Source: Mycobacterium marseillense (GTDB lineage Bacteria; Actinomycetota; Actinomycetes; Mycobacteriales; Mycobacteriaceae). Taken from it: a stretch of DNA of 64,000 bases. Every line of letters starts with the position of its first letter. Position 1 is the stretch's first letter. The position numbers were made by a program, and so were the translations under genes. Below are positions 34,333-43,398 of this stretch, piece after piece. The notes below the pieces were generated by a model, which had not been told where the DNA came from, made no database searches, and saw nothing but the letters and a program-made list of their open reading frames with translations. The DNA lies in the NCBI RefSeq assembly GCF_010731675.1, contig NZ_AP022584.1:4588001-4652000 (forward strand), written 5' to 3'.

Positions 34333-35577
34333 ATGTCCGACATTCTGACCAGCGCCACCACGGAGCAGACCTCCGACATTCCCGACTATCCGATGGCCAG
34401 GCAGCCGCGTTGCCCCTTCGCCCCCCCACCGGATGTCATGGCGCTGGCCGAGGCGCGGCCGCTGTCCCGGGTGCGGATCTGGGACGGCAGCACGCCGTGG
34501 CTGATCACCGGCTACGAGCAAGTGCGCGAGCTGTTTTCGGATTCGCGGGTCAGCGTCGACGACCGGGTCGCCGGCTTCCCGCACTGGAACGAAGGCATGT
34601 TGTCGACCGTGCACAAGCGGCCGCGGTCGGTGTTCACCTCCGACGGCGAGGAGCACACCCGGTTCCGGCGGATGCTGTCCAAGCCCTTCACCTTCCGGCG
34701 TGTGGAAGGTCTGCGGCCGACCATCCAGCAGATCACCGACGACCACATCGACACGATGCTGGCTGGCCCGCAGCCCGCGGATGTCGTTGCCGCCATTGCG
34801 CTTCCGGTTCCGTCGCTGGTGATCAGCCAAATGCTCGGGGTGCCTTACGAGGACGCCGAGATGTTCCAGCACCACGCCAATGTTGGCCTCGCGCGCTTCG
34901 CCGCCGCCGAGGACACCATGAAGGGTGCGATGAGCCTGCACAAGTACCTGGCCCAGCTCGTCGAAGCCAAAATAGAAAACCCCGCGGAGGACGCGGTTTC
35001 CGATCTCGCCGAGCGAGTCAACGCCGGCGAACTCAGCGTCAAGGAAGCCGCCCAGCTGGGCACCGGATTGCTGATCGCCGGGCACGAGACGACCGCGAAC
35101 ATGATCGGGCTCGGAGTGCTTGCGCTGCTGGAGAATCCGGACCAGGCCGCCGTCATCCGCGACGCCGAGGACCCGAAGATCCTCGCCAACGCGGTGGAGG
35201 AATTGCTGCGCTACCTCAGCATCATCCAAAACGGGCAGCGCCGCGTCGCCCTGGAAGACATTCATATCGGTGGCGAGACCATTCGTGCGAACGAAGGCAT
35301 CATTATCGACCTGGCGCCGGCCAACTGGGACGCGCAGGCCTTCGCCGAACCCGATCGCCTGTACCTGCATCGCTCTGGAGCCGATCGCAACGTCGCCTTC
35401 GGCTATGGCCGCCACCAGTGCGTGGGCCAGCAACTGGCGCGGGCGGAACTGCAGATCGTGTTCCAGACGCTAATGCGCCGCATCCCGACCATGGCACTGG
35501 CCGTGCCGATCGAAGAAGTCCCGTTCAAACACGACCGTCTCGCCTACGGCGTCTACGAACTGCCGGTGACCTGGTAG
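34333..35577 (+). CDS. Cytochrome P450
   Basis: A 414-residue soluble class I P450. Motifs in order: the I-helix oxygen-binding AGHETTAN near residue 250, the K-helix ExxR in EELLR, and the heme loop FGYGRHQCVGQ with the thiolate ligand C363. All are intact. N-terminal DYPMARQPRCPFAPPP is typical of actinobacterial CYPs. It forms a pair with the ferredoxin upstream. The substrate is not known; hydroxylation is presumably the entry step of the following hydrolase/CoA-transferase genes. Confidence 0.92.
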   Translation: MSDILTSATTEQTSDIPDYPMARQPRCPFAPPPDVMALAEARPLSRVRIWDGSTPWLITGYEQVRELFSDSRVSVDDRVAGFPHWNEGMLSTVHKRPRSVFTSDGEEHTRFRRMLSKPFTFRRVEGLRPTIQQITDDHIDTMLAGPQPADVVAAIALPVPSLVISQMLGVPYEDAEMFQHHANVGLARFAAAEDTMKGAMSLHKYLAQLVEAKIENPAEDAVSDLAERVNAGELSVKEAAQLGTGLLIAGHETTANMIGLGVLALLENPDQAAVIRDAEDPKILANAVEELLRYLSIIQNGQRRVALEDIHIGGETIRANEGIIIDLAPANWDAQAFAEPDRLYLHRSGADRNVAFGYGRHQCVGQQLARAELQIVFQTLMRRIPTMALAVPIEEVPFKHDRLAYGVYELPVTW

Positions 35578-35627
35578 CCCAGCTCGCTGCCTCTGAACAA
35601 CTGCGGATCGAAAATGGAGGGTCAACG

Positions 35628-36794
35628 ATGACGACTCAAGCAAGCACGCTCTACCCGCCCGGTGGCTATGGCGCTCCGAAAGATCGGCGTGGCCACGCCG
35701 CCGGCAGCGATGTGGGCCTGCCCCCGGGGACCGTGGTCTTCTCGGCCGACAACCACATCTCGCTCGCCGATGACATCTTCTACCAACGCTTCCCGGACGA
35801 CCTGAAGGACAAGGCGCCGCGGATCTGGTACGAGGACGGCGCCTACCAAGTCGGGCGCAAGGGGCAATCGTTCCTACCCGGCGACTTCAGCGCGGTCCTG
35901 ATGCAGTACGACGACCTGCCCGGGGCCGCGAGCACCAATATCGAGGCCCGGATTCAGGAATTGCACGACGACGGGGTCGAGAAGGAACTGGCTTTCCCCA
36001 ACGCGGTGCTGGCGCTGTTCCACTACCCGGACAAGCAACTTCGCGAGCTCGCCTTCCGCATCTACAACGAATACATCGCCGAACTGCAGGAGGCCTCGGG
36101 CGGCCGCTTCTACGGCGCCGGCCTGATCAACTGGTGGGATCCGCAGGGTACCCGCAAGACCCTGGAAGAGCTGAAGTCTCTGGGGCTCAAGACGTTCCTG
36201 TTGCCGCTCAACCCGGGCAAGGACGACGACGGCAACATCATCGACTACGGCAGCACCGCGATGAGGCCGGTGTGGGACGAGATCGAGGCCGCCGGACTTC
36301 CGGTGACCCACCACATCGGGGAGACCCCACCGAAAACTCCGTGCCAGTTCAACAGCGTGGTGGTCGGCATGATGATCAACATCGATGGCTTCCGCGAGCA
36401 GTTCGCCAAGTACCTGTTCACCGGAATTCTCGATGATCACCCGGGCCTGCGAATCGGTTGGTTCGAGGGCGGAATTTCTTGGGTTCCTTGGGCTTTGCAG
36501 GACGCCGATCACCTGATGGGGTCGTACCAACACATGTTCAACCGGAAGCTCGAGCACGAACCGCGCTACTACTGGGACACCCACATGAGCGCGTCGTTCA
36601 TGGTCGACCCCCTGGGCTTGCAGCTGATCGACCAGATCGGGGTGGACAAGGTGATGTGGTCCAGCGATTACCCGCACAACGAGAGCACCTACGGCTACTC
36701 CGAGAAATCGCTGAAAGCCGTTGTCGACGCGGTTGGTCCGGAGAACGCGGTGAAGATCGTCAGCGACAACGTGACGAAGTTCCTGGGTCTGTAG
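35628..36794 (+). CDS. Amidohydrolase family protein (ACMSD-like), P450 cluster
   Basis: A 388-residue TIM-barrel amidohydrolase. Metal motif is SADNHISL (D41, H43), the barrel histidines are in PVTHHIGETP, and the late Asp is D347 in SSDYPHNES. The ATG at 35628 follows AATGGAGG with a good spacing; the open frame extends upstream through the P450 but without coding value. It is more distant from the paralogues at 423-1685 and 54994-56292, which share an SxDDH-VEPPDMF motif. It may decarboxylate or hydrolyse the P450 pathway intermediate. Confidence 0.87.
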   Translation: MTTQASTLYPPGGYGAPKDRRGHAAGSDVGLPPGTVVFSADNHISLADDIFYQRFPDDLKDKAPRIWYEDGAYQVGRKGQSFLPGDFSAVLMQYDDLPGAASTNIEARIQELHDDGVEKELAFPNAVLALFHYPDKQLRELAFRIYNEYIAELQEASGGRFYGAGLINWWDPQGTRKTLEELKSLGLKTFLLPLNPGKDDDGNIIDYGSTAMRPVWDEIEAAGLPVTHHIGETPPKTPCQFNSVVVGMMINIDGFREQFAKYLFTGILDDHPGLRIGWFEGGISWVPWALQDADHLMGSYQHMFNRKLEHEPRYYWDTHMSASFMVDPLGLQLIDQIGVDKVMWSSDYPHNESTYGYSEKSLKAVVDAVGPENAVKIVSDNVTKFLGL

Positions 36795-36796
36795 GG

Positions 36797-38047
36797 ATGA
36801 CGCTCGCGCAAATGGACACCAATACCGCTAACGGACTGGTGATTCCCGAAACACCCGACCTAGCGCGCCTGCGTCGCGAGACGGGAGCCCGGCTGCGGTC
36901 GGCGATGACCGAACGCGGCGTCGACGCGATGATCCTGCTCGGGAACAACGCCGTCGTCTACGCCACGGGTGCCAGCTGGCCGCTGGGCGACGCCGGACTG
37001 TCTTATGTCGAGCGTCCGGTGGCCGTGGTGCTCGCCGACGACGAGTGGCCGCACCTGTTCCTCCCGTTCCGGGAGGGGGCCTCGCACGAGGCGGATCTGC
37101 CCGACGACCACCTGCACGGGCCGGTCTATCTCGAATTCGACGAGGGCGTAGTCCATTTCGCCCGGGCGATCGCCGAGCTGATTCCTGCCAAAGCGGTGGT
37201 CGCGGTCGACGAATGCACGGGGGCGATGTCACGGGCCGGAAGCGCCTTGTTCCCGAACGGGGCCCCCGTCGATGCCGCGGCCATCGTCAGCGCGGCCAAG
37301 TCGGTCAAAACCCCGGATGAATTGTCGTGCATGCGCACCGCGATCCGGATCACCGACGAGGCCATGGTCGAGGTGCAAAAGCGGCTGGCGCCCGGGATAC
37401 GTCAGATCGATTTGTCGGCAAGCTTTTTGCGCCGTGCCTTCGAGTTGGGCGCCACGGCCAGCATGCTCGAACCGATCTGGCAGGTGATGCCGCCGAGCAA
37501 GGCCGAGGGCGTGTGGACCACGCACGGCGACCTGGCGCTGCCGCTGCTGAGCACCGAGCGGGAGCTGGCCGAGGGCGACGTGCTGTGGACCGACGCCAGC
37601 ATCACCTACCAGGGCTACTGTTCCGATTTCGGGCGTACCTGGATCGTCGGGCGCGATCCCTCCCCGCGCCAACAGGCGCAGTTCGACGCCTGGTTCGAAA
37701 TCATGACCGCCGTCCTGGGCGTCGCCAAGGCCGGCGCCACCGCGGCGGACCTGGGCCGGGCCGCAATCAAGGCCAACGGCGGCGCCAAGCCCTGGCTGCC
37801 GCACTTCTACCTGGGCCACGGCATCGGCGTCAACGCCGCCGAAATGCCGATGATCGGAACGGATCTCGGCCAGGAGTTCGACGAGAATTTCGTCCTTCAA
37901 TCCGGGATGGTGCTGGTTTTGGAGCCCGTGGTGTGGGAGGACGGCACCGGCGGCTACCGCAGCGAAGAGGTCCTGGTGATTACCGAGGAAGGCTGGATCC
38001 GCTTGACCGACTATCCCTATGACCCCTATGGCTCCCATGTCAGTTGA
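36797..38047 (+). CDS. M24-family metallopeptidase-fold protein, complete metal site
   Basis: A 416-residue protein of the creatinase/aminopeptidase P fold. The N-terminal creatinase-like domain (GVDAMILLGNNAVVYATGA) precedes a pita-bread catalytic domain. Five metal-ligand positions are present: the Asp pair in LWTDASITYQGYCSDFGRT, the His in YLGHGIGVN, and the Glu residues in VLEPVVW and YRSEEV. It may hydrolyse an X-Pro-like or creatine-like C-N bond; in catabolic clusters the fold is also used for amide or imide cleavage. It starts 2 bp after the amidohydrolase stop and overlaps a catalytically altered paralogue. Confidence 0.85.
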   Translation: MTLAQMDTNTANGLVIPETPDLARLRRETGARLRSAMTERGVDAMILLGNNAVVYATGASWPLGDAGLSYVERPVAVVLADDEWPHLFLPFREGASHEADLPDDHLHGPVYLEFDEGVVHFARAIAELIPAKAVVAVDECTGAMSRAGSALFPNGAPVDAAAIVSAAKSVKTPDELSCMRTAIRITDEAMVEVQKRLAPGIRQIDLSASFLRRAFELGATASMLEPIWQVMPPSKAEGVWTTHGDLALPLLSTERELAEGDVLWTDASITYQGYCSDFGRTWIVGRDPSPRQQAQFDAWFEIMTAVLGVAKAGATAADLGRAAIKANGGAKPWLPHFYLGHGIGVNAAEMPMIGTDLGQEFDENFVLQSGMVLVLEPVVWEDGTGGYRSEEVLVITEEGWIRLTDYPYDPYGSHVS

Positions 38048-39164
38048 AGTTTGCCCTGACGAGCGCACCCTGCGCTCGGGGCGTCGCCAGCGGGCGCTCG
38101 ACCAGATGGCGGCGCACGATCTCGATGTTCTGGTCCTCGGCCGGCAAGCCAATGTCCGTTACGTCACCGGTGCGCCGCAGTTGTGGGTCGCCGGCACCCG
38201 GCCGTTCGGTCCGACCTGTGTGGTGGTGCGTGAGACCGGCGCCGTGCACCTCCTCAGCACGTGGGACGAAGGCGTGCCCGACGATATCCCCCACGAGAAC
38301 CTCTACGGCATCTCGTGGAACCCGATGAACACCATGTCGGCGCTGCAGCGCATCGACGGCGCAGCCGGCGCCCGGCGCGTCGGAACCGATGCGCTCTCAC
38401 CGGTTTTCGCCCAGCTGCTGCCGACCGCGTTCCCCAACGCACAGCTGGTCGACGGGGAGCTCGCGATGCGGGCGGCGCGCCGCGTCAAGACGGCAGAGGA
38501 GATCGCCGCGGTGCGGGAGTCCGTCGCGGTGGCCGAATCGGCCCTGGCGGCCGCGGTCGCGGAGTTGCGGCCCGGGGTGAGCGAACAAGCCCTGACCGGT
38601 GTCGTGCTGGAGGCCTCGGCGGCCGGCGGCGTGAGCACGCCGTCGAATCAAGACGTCGCATGGGCGACCTCGCGCACGCACCCGTGGCGGCGCGCCGACG
38701 GTGACGGCCGCGTCCAGGACGGCGATCTGGTGGCGTTCGCCGCCGGAGTCCTGGCCGGGGGCTACGTCGGCGAGGTGGGACGCACCTGGCCGGCGTCCAA
38801 GAAACAGGTGCCCGGCGGCGCGTCGGCGCTGTACCGGCGCTGGGACAGCCTGTGGGACAGGCTGATCGACGCCTGCCGGCCCGGCGCTGGGGCGTCCGAA
38901 CTGATGGCCGCCTACCAAGCCGCGGGGGAGCCGGAACCACCGATGCCGGTCGCCCGCGGACTGGGCATGGGGTTCGACCCGCCCGTCGTCTCCAAGCATC
39001 TGCCCGCCACCGCGGCCGACGAACGTTTGGAACCCGGGATGGTGCTCGCCGTGACGGGTTATGTATGGGAAGAAGGAGTCGGCGCGGTGTTCGGGCGAGA
39101 AGCGGTCCTGATCACCGCCGACGGTCCGGAAGTGCTTACCGCGAGCCCGTTCTGGCAGCCCTAG
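38037..39164 (+). CDS. M24-fold paralogue with degenerate metal site
   Basis: A 375-residue creatinase-fold protein (RGRQANVRYVTG-like N-domain: LGRQANVRYVTGAPQLW). Compared with the preceding protein, the metal positions are changed: LWTDAS becomes VAFAAG (Asp to Ala), CSDFGRT becomes VGEVGRT (Asp to Glu), LGHGIG becomes VARGLG (His to Arg), LEPVVW becomes VTGYVW (Glu to Thr), and the final SEEV region becomes GREAV. It therefore looks catalytically dead and may be a structural or regulatory partner of its neighbour. Starts at 38019 and 38028 are also possible; all overlap the preceding gene. Confidence 0.8.
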   Translation: MSVEVCPDERTLRSGRRQRALDQMAAHDLDVLVLGRQANVRYVTGAPQLWVAGTRPFGPTCVVVRETGAVHLLSTWDEGVPDDIPHENLYGISWNPMNTMSALQRIDGAAGARRVGTDALSPVFAQLLPTAFPNAQLVDGELAMRAARRVKTAEEIAAVRESVAVAESALAAAVAELRPGVSEQALTGVVLEASAAGGVSTPSNQDVAWATSRTHPWRRADGDGRVQDGDLVAFAAGVLAGGYVGEVGRTWPASKKQVPGGASALYRRWDSLWDRLIDACRPGAGASELMAAYQAAGEPEPPMPVARGLGMGFDPPVVSKHLPATAADERLEPGMVLAVTGYVWEEGVGAVFGREAVLITADGPEVLTASPFWQP

Positions 39165-39166
39165 CC

Positions 39167-40147
39167 ATGCCCGCTCCCGCAGAGCCACCGGCCGAAAAGA
39201 TCATCCGGTACGACAAAGACGCCCGGACGCGGATCGCCACGATCACGTTCGACCGGCCGGATTATCTCAACGCGCCGACCATCGCCGCGCGCCTGCGCTA
39301 CGCGGATCTGTTGCATCGCGCCAACGTTGACGACGACGTCAAGGTGCTAGTGGTCCGGGGCGCCGGCGACGACCTCGGCTCGGGTGCGGACCTGGCCGAG
39401 GTCATGCGGCTCCGCGATGCGGCCGACCAAGAACCACGGCTCGCCGAATACCGCATCGGCGCGGGGGAAGTCAGGCACCCGCCGCAGGGGTCGTTTCGCA
39501 ACGGCGCCACGCTCGGTCAGTGGTATGCCAATCCGAATTCCGGCATCCGCGGCCTGCAGGACTTCAAGAAGATCAGCATCCTGGAGGCCAAGGGCTACTG
39601 CTACGGCTGGCATTTTTACCAGGCCGCCGATGCGGACCTGGTGATCGCCAGCGACGACGCCCTGTTCGGGCATCCGTCGTTCCGGTATTACGGCTGGGGT
39701 CCCCGCATGTGGTGGTGGGCGCAAACGATGGGCATTCGAAAATTCCAGGAAATGGTGTTCACCGGACGGGCTTTCACCGCCGCCGAGATGTATGACTGCA
39801 ACTTCCTCAACAGCGTGGTGCCCAGGGACCAACTCGAGCCGGAGGTCGAGAAGTACGCCTTGGCCTGCGCCCGCAACCGCCCCACCGACACCGTCTTCAT
39901 GCAGAAAGTCTTCTTCGAGATCATGAAGCAGTTCCAGGGCGAGTATCTGGGCAGCATGCTCAGCGGCGTCTTCGAGTCGATGGGCGGCATGGTTCGCCCC
40001 GATGGCGGTGACGAACTGACGCTCGCTGACGCCATGGAACAGGGTCTGGGTGATGCGGTCAAAGACAACGACGGCAAATTCCCCGCCGACTGGCGCCTGA
40101 GCAAGAAAGCGCGCAAAAAAGCCAAAGCGAAGAAAAAGAGCTCGTGA
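39167..40147 (+). CDS. Enoyl-CoA hydratase/isomerase family protein with extended tails
   Basis: A 326-residue crotonase-fold protein. Oxyanion-hole segments are GAGDDLGSGADLAEV and AKGYCYGWHFYQAADADLVIAS, with HPSFRYYGWGP following. It is ~60 residues longer than a standard hydratase, because of an insertion between the oxyanion elements (HPPQGSFRNGATLGQWYANP) and a Lys-rich tail (KKARKKAKAKKKSS). The ATG at 39167 lies 2 bp after the M24-like stop. The next gene overlaps its stop (GTGA). Its exact reaction on a CoA thioester is undetermined. Confidence 0.85.
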   Translation: MPAPAEPPAEKIIRYDKDARTRIATITFDRPDYLNAPTIAARLRYADLLHRANVDDDVKVLVVRGAGDDLGSGADLAEVMRLRDAADQEPRLAEYRIGAGEVRHPPQGSFRNGATLGQWYANPNSGIRGLQDFKKISILEAKGYCYGWHFYQAADADLVIASDDALFGHPSFRYYGWGPRMWWWAQTMGIRKFQEMVFTGRAFTAAEMYDCNFLNSVVPRDQLEPEVEKYALACARNRPTDTVFMQKVFFEIMKQFQGEYLGSMLSGVFESMGGMVRPDGGDELTLADAMEQGLGDAVKDNDGKFPADWRLSKKARKKAKAKKKSS

Positions 40148-42573
40148 CGCAACACCGGGTCGAACCGCCACTGACCGGTTATACGGTGATCGATCTGTCC
40201 ACCGGCATAGCGGGCGCCTACTGCACCAAGCTCCTCTCCGACGGCGGTGCCGACGTCGTGAAAGTCGAACCGCCAGAAGGCGATCCGCTACGTGCGTGGT
40301 CTGCCTCCGGCGCGCCCATCCCCGTCGGCCGCGACGGTGCGTTATTCAGCTTCCTGGCCGGCGCAAAGCACAGCGTCATCGCCGATCCCGCCGACGACGA
40401 TGACACCGGACTGGTGGACCGGCTGCTGGCGTCCGCGGACGCGGTGGTCTGGTCCGCCGGTTCGGCAGTGGCCGAGAATCCGGCGTTTGCGCCGAGCGCC
40501 ATCCAGGGGCGGCACCCGCACCTGACCGTCACCGCGATCACGCCGTTCGGACTGGCAGGCCCCTGGCACGACCGCGCCGCAACGGAATTCACGCTGCAGG
40601 CGTGGTCGGGAGGAATCGTCGGGCTCGGCCGCGGCGAGCAGGAGCGCCCGCCCGTCTTCGTCGGCGGTCAGGTCGGCGAGTACTTGGCCGGAGCCTATGC
40701 AAGCGCGGCCACCCTGGCGTCGCGATGGCGCCGTCTCGACGGCGGCGCAGGCGAACTGCTGGACCTGTCGATGCTCGAGACCCAGATCCTGTGTCTCACC
40801 TATTACCCGGTGTCCTACTTCGAGGTGCTCGGGCGGCCGTGGCGAGACATGCGACGCCCGACCATTCCGGGGGTGGCCCAAGCCAAGGACGGCCTGGTGG
40901 ACCTCGGCTGCGGGACCGCGCAACAGTGGTTCGACTTGTGCGCGATGGTGGGCCACCCCGAGTGGATCGACGAGGATTCACCGCTGTCGATCACGGAGCA
41001 GGCCAACATCCACGCCGACGAGCTATTCGGCTGGCTGGCCGACACCACGGTCGACGAAATCCGGGAACTGGCATCGGCGTTCCGTATTCCCAACGCGCCG
41101 GTCGGCAACGGCGCCAACGTCACGTCCTTCGACCAGTTCGTGGAACGCGGTTCATTCGTCCGCAATCCGCGCGACGGCTTCCACCAGCCGAGCCACCCCT
41201 ACCGGATGCGGCCCGCGCAACTGCGCCCCCCGCACCCGGCGCCGCGCCCGGGGGAGCACACCGAGCACTACCGATCCGCGGACCTCGCAGCCCGGCCGGC
41301 GCCGAATGCGGCGGCGAAATCGCTGCCGCTCACCGGCCTTCGCGTGCTGGACATGACGACGTTTTGGGCGGGACCGTGTGCCACACACTTTCTGGCGATG
41401 CTCGGCGCCGAGGTCATCCATGTCGAATCCACCCGGCGCCCGGACGGCACGCGGCTGATCGCCGGCGTGCCGGTCACCGAGGACCAGTGGTGGGAGAAGT
41501 CGCCCATCTTCGAAGCCCTCAACACCAACAAGAAGGGCCTGACGCTGGACCTGCAGAGCCCGCGCGGCAAGGAATTACTGCGCGAGCTCATCGGCACCTG
41601 CGACGTGGTCGTCGAGAACTTCACCCCACGTGTGCTGGACCAACTGGGGCTGGATTTCGCGACCGTTCAATCGATTCGGCCGGACGTGGTGATGGTGCGC
41701 ATGCCCGGTTTCGGTCTCGAAGGCCCATGGCGCGACAACCCGGCCTTCGCCTACGTCATCGAAGCCGCGTCCGGAGTCAGTTGGCTCACCGGCTACCCGG
41801 ACCGCACACCGTATGACCCCTATTCGATCGGTGACCCCAACGCCGGTGTGCATGCGGCCAACGCCGTGCTGCTGGCGCTGGAGCATCGCCGCCGCACCGG
41901 TGAGGGCGTGTTCGTCGAAGCGGCAATGGTCGATGCGGCCCTGAGTATCTCCGCCGAGCAGGTCATCGAGTACTCGGCGTATGGGGCACTGCTGGAGCGC
42001 GCCGGTAACCGCGGACCGACGGCCGCACCGCAGAACCTCTACCTCACCGCGGATATCGACGAATTCGGCCGCCTCGACAGCTGGGTCGCCATCGCCGTGG
42101 CCACCGACGATCAATGGGTGAAGCTGTGCGGAGCCATCGGATCGCCTTCCTGGGCAATCGATCCCGAGTTGTCGACGCATACCGGGCGGAGCGAGCGCCA
42201 CGACCTGATCGACGAACACCTCGCAGCGTGGTGCGAGCGGCGCACCCGCGACGAGATCGTCGCAACCCTCTGGGACGCCGGGGTGCCAGTCGCCAAGGTC
42301 ATGCAACCGCATCGTCAAACCGAATTGGAGCAGTTGGCGTTCCGCAGCTTCTTCGAAGAAGTCGACCACCCCGTTAACGGCCCGGCTAGGCTCAGCACCG
42401 TGCCGATGAGAAGCTCAGCCGGGCCCGACAAGTTCCACACCGAGCACGCCCCGCTGCTCGGACAACACAACCACGAACTGCTGACCGGACTCGGCTTGTC
42501 CGACGCCGAGATTGCGGCCCTGGAATTCGACGGCGTCATCGGCACCGCGCCGGCGATGCGCACGGCGGGCTGA
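40144..42573 (+). CDS. Fused tandem CaiB/BaiF-type CoA-transferase
   Basis: An 809-residue fusion of two class III CoA-transferase units, about residues 10-390 (YTVIDLSTGIAGAYCTKLL) and 400-800 (LRVLDMTTFWAGPCATHFL). The class III catalytic Asp, in the xMxDAxL motif, is D597 (AAMVDAAL) in the second half, but the first half has E212 (LSMLETQIL). So only one half appears to carry the normal nucleophile. The enzyme would move CoA between acids, activating the substrate without ATP. The GTG overlaps the crotonase stop. Single-chain double units occur in this family; the asymmetry is the notable part. Confidence 0.87.
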   Translation: MTQHRVEPPLTGYTVIDLSTGIAGAYCTKLLSDGGADVVKVEPPEGDPLRAWSASGAPIPVGRDGALFSFLAGAKHSVIADPADDDDTGLVDRLLASADAVVWSAGSAVAENPAFAPSAIQGRHPHLTVTAITPFGLAGPWHDRAATEFTLQAWSGGIVGLGRGEQERPPVFVGGQVGEYLAGAYASAATLASRWRRLDGGAGELLDLSMLETQILCLTYYPVSYFEVLGRPWRDMRRPTIPGVAQAKDGLVDLGCGTAQQWFDLCAMVGHPEWIDEDSPLSITEQANIHADELFGWLADTTVDEIRELASAFRIPNAPVGNGANVTSFDQFVERGSFVRNPRDGFHQPSHPYRMRPAQLRPPHPAPRPGEHTEHYRSADLAARPAPNAAAKSLPLTGLRVLDMTTFWAGPCATHFLAMLGAEVIHVESTRRPDGTRLIAGVPVTEDQWWEKSPIFEALNTNKKGLTLDLQSPRGKELLRELIGTCDVVVENFTPRVLDQLGLDFATVQSIRPDVVMVRMPGFGLEGPWRDNPAFAYVIEAASGVSWLTGYPDRTPYDPYSIGDPNAGVHAANAVLLALEHRRRTGEGVFVEAAMVDAALSISAEQVIEYSAYGALLERAGNRGPTAAPQNLYLTADIDEFGRLDSWVAIAVATDDQWVKLCGAIGSPSWAIDPELSTHTGRSERHDLIDEHLAAWCERRTRDEIVATLWDAGVPVAKVMQPHRQTELEQLAFRSFFEEVDHPVNGPARLSTVPMRSSAGPDKFHTEHAPLLGQHNHELLTGLGLSDAEIAALEFDGVIGTAPAMRTAG

Positions 42574-42579
42574 CGCGCG

Positions 42580-43398
42580 ATGGCGATCGACCCCTCGAAC
42601 ATCCTGCTGACCGGCCGCGTCGCGGTGGTGACCGGCGGGGGAGCGGGCATCGGCCGCGGCATCGCGGCGGGGATGGCCGCGTTCGGCGCCCGGGTGGCGA
42701 TCTGGGAGCGCGATCCCCAAACCTGCGCGCAGGCAGCCGAATCCATCGGGGGCCTGGGAATCGTCACGGATGTCCGAGACAGCGGCCAGGTGGATACCGC
42801 GCTGGAGCGCACCATCGCGGACCTGGGCACGCCGACGATTCTGGTGAACAACGCCGGCGGCGTGTTCTCCTCGCCGCTGCTGGACACCAGCGAAAACGGT
42901 TGGGATGCGCTCTACCGCGCCAACCTGCGCCATGTGCTGCTGTGCAGCCAGCGGATCGCCCGAAAGCTGGTGGCAGAAGGCCTACCTGGCAGCATCATCT
43001 CGCTGACCTCGATCGAGGGCGTACGTGCGGCGCCGGGCTACGCCGCCTACGCGGCCGCCAAGGCCGGTGTCATCAACTACACGAAGACCGCGGCGCTGGA
43101 ATTGGCGCCTCACGGGATCCGGGTCAACGCCATCGCCCCGGACATCACCCTCACCGAGGGGCTCGCGCAGCTCGGTGGCGAGGCCGCGACGAGCGCAATG
43201 CGCGACATGGTGCCGCTGGGCCGTCCCGGTCATGTCGACGAAATCGCCAGTGCCGCAGTATTTCTGGCCTCGGACATGGCGGCCTACCTCACCGGGCAGA
43301 CGCTGCACATTGACGGCGGCACCCAGGCCTCCAGCGGGTGGTATCACGATCCGCAGACCGGTGAGTACCGGCTGGGGCCGTCGGGCCATTCGATCTAG
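42580..43398 (+). CDS. Short-chain dehydrogenase/reductase, end of the P450 cluster
   Basis: A 272-residue SDR with VVTGGGAGIGRGIA near residue 18, NNAGGVFSS, a Ser in SLTSIEGV and the catalytic pair in YAAYAAAKAG. It begins 6 bp after the CoA-transferase. Its stop codon overlaps that of the convergent SDR gene by four bases, ending the rightward run from 33447. Confidence 0.87.
   Translation: MAIDPSNILLTGRVAVVTGGGAGIGRGIAAGMAAFGARVAIWERDPQTCAQAAESIGGLGIVTDVRDSGQVDTALERTIADLGTPTILVNNAGGVFSSPLLDTSENGWDALYRANLRHVLLCSQRIARKLVAEGLPGSIISLTSIEGVRAAPGYAAYAAAKAGVINYTKTAALELAPHGIRVNAIAPDITLTEGLAQLGGEAATSAMRDMVPLGRPGHVDEIASAAVFLASDMAAYLTGQTLHIDGGTQASSGWYHDPQTGEYRLGPSGHSI

Noticed and set aside
34191..35627. 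Upstream extension of the amidohydrolase frame through the P450 gene
   Set aside because: The P450 in the other frame has all its motifs. The amidohydrolase has a good ribosome-binding site at 35628.
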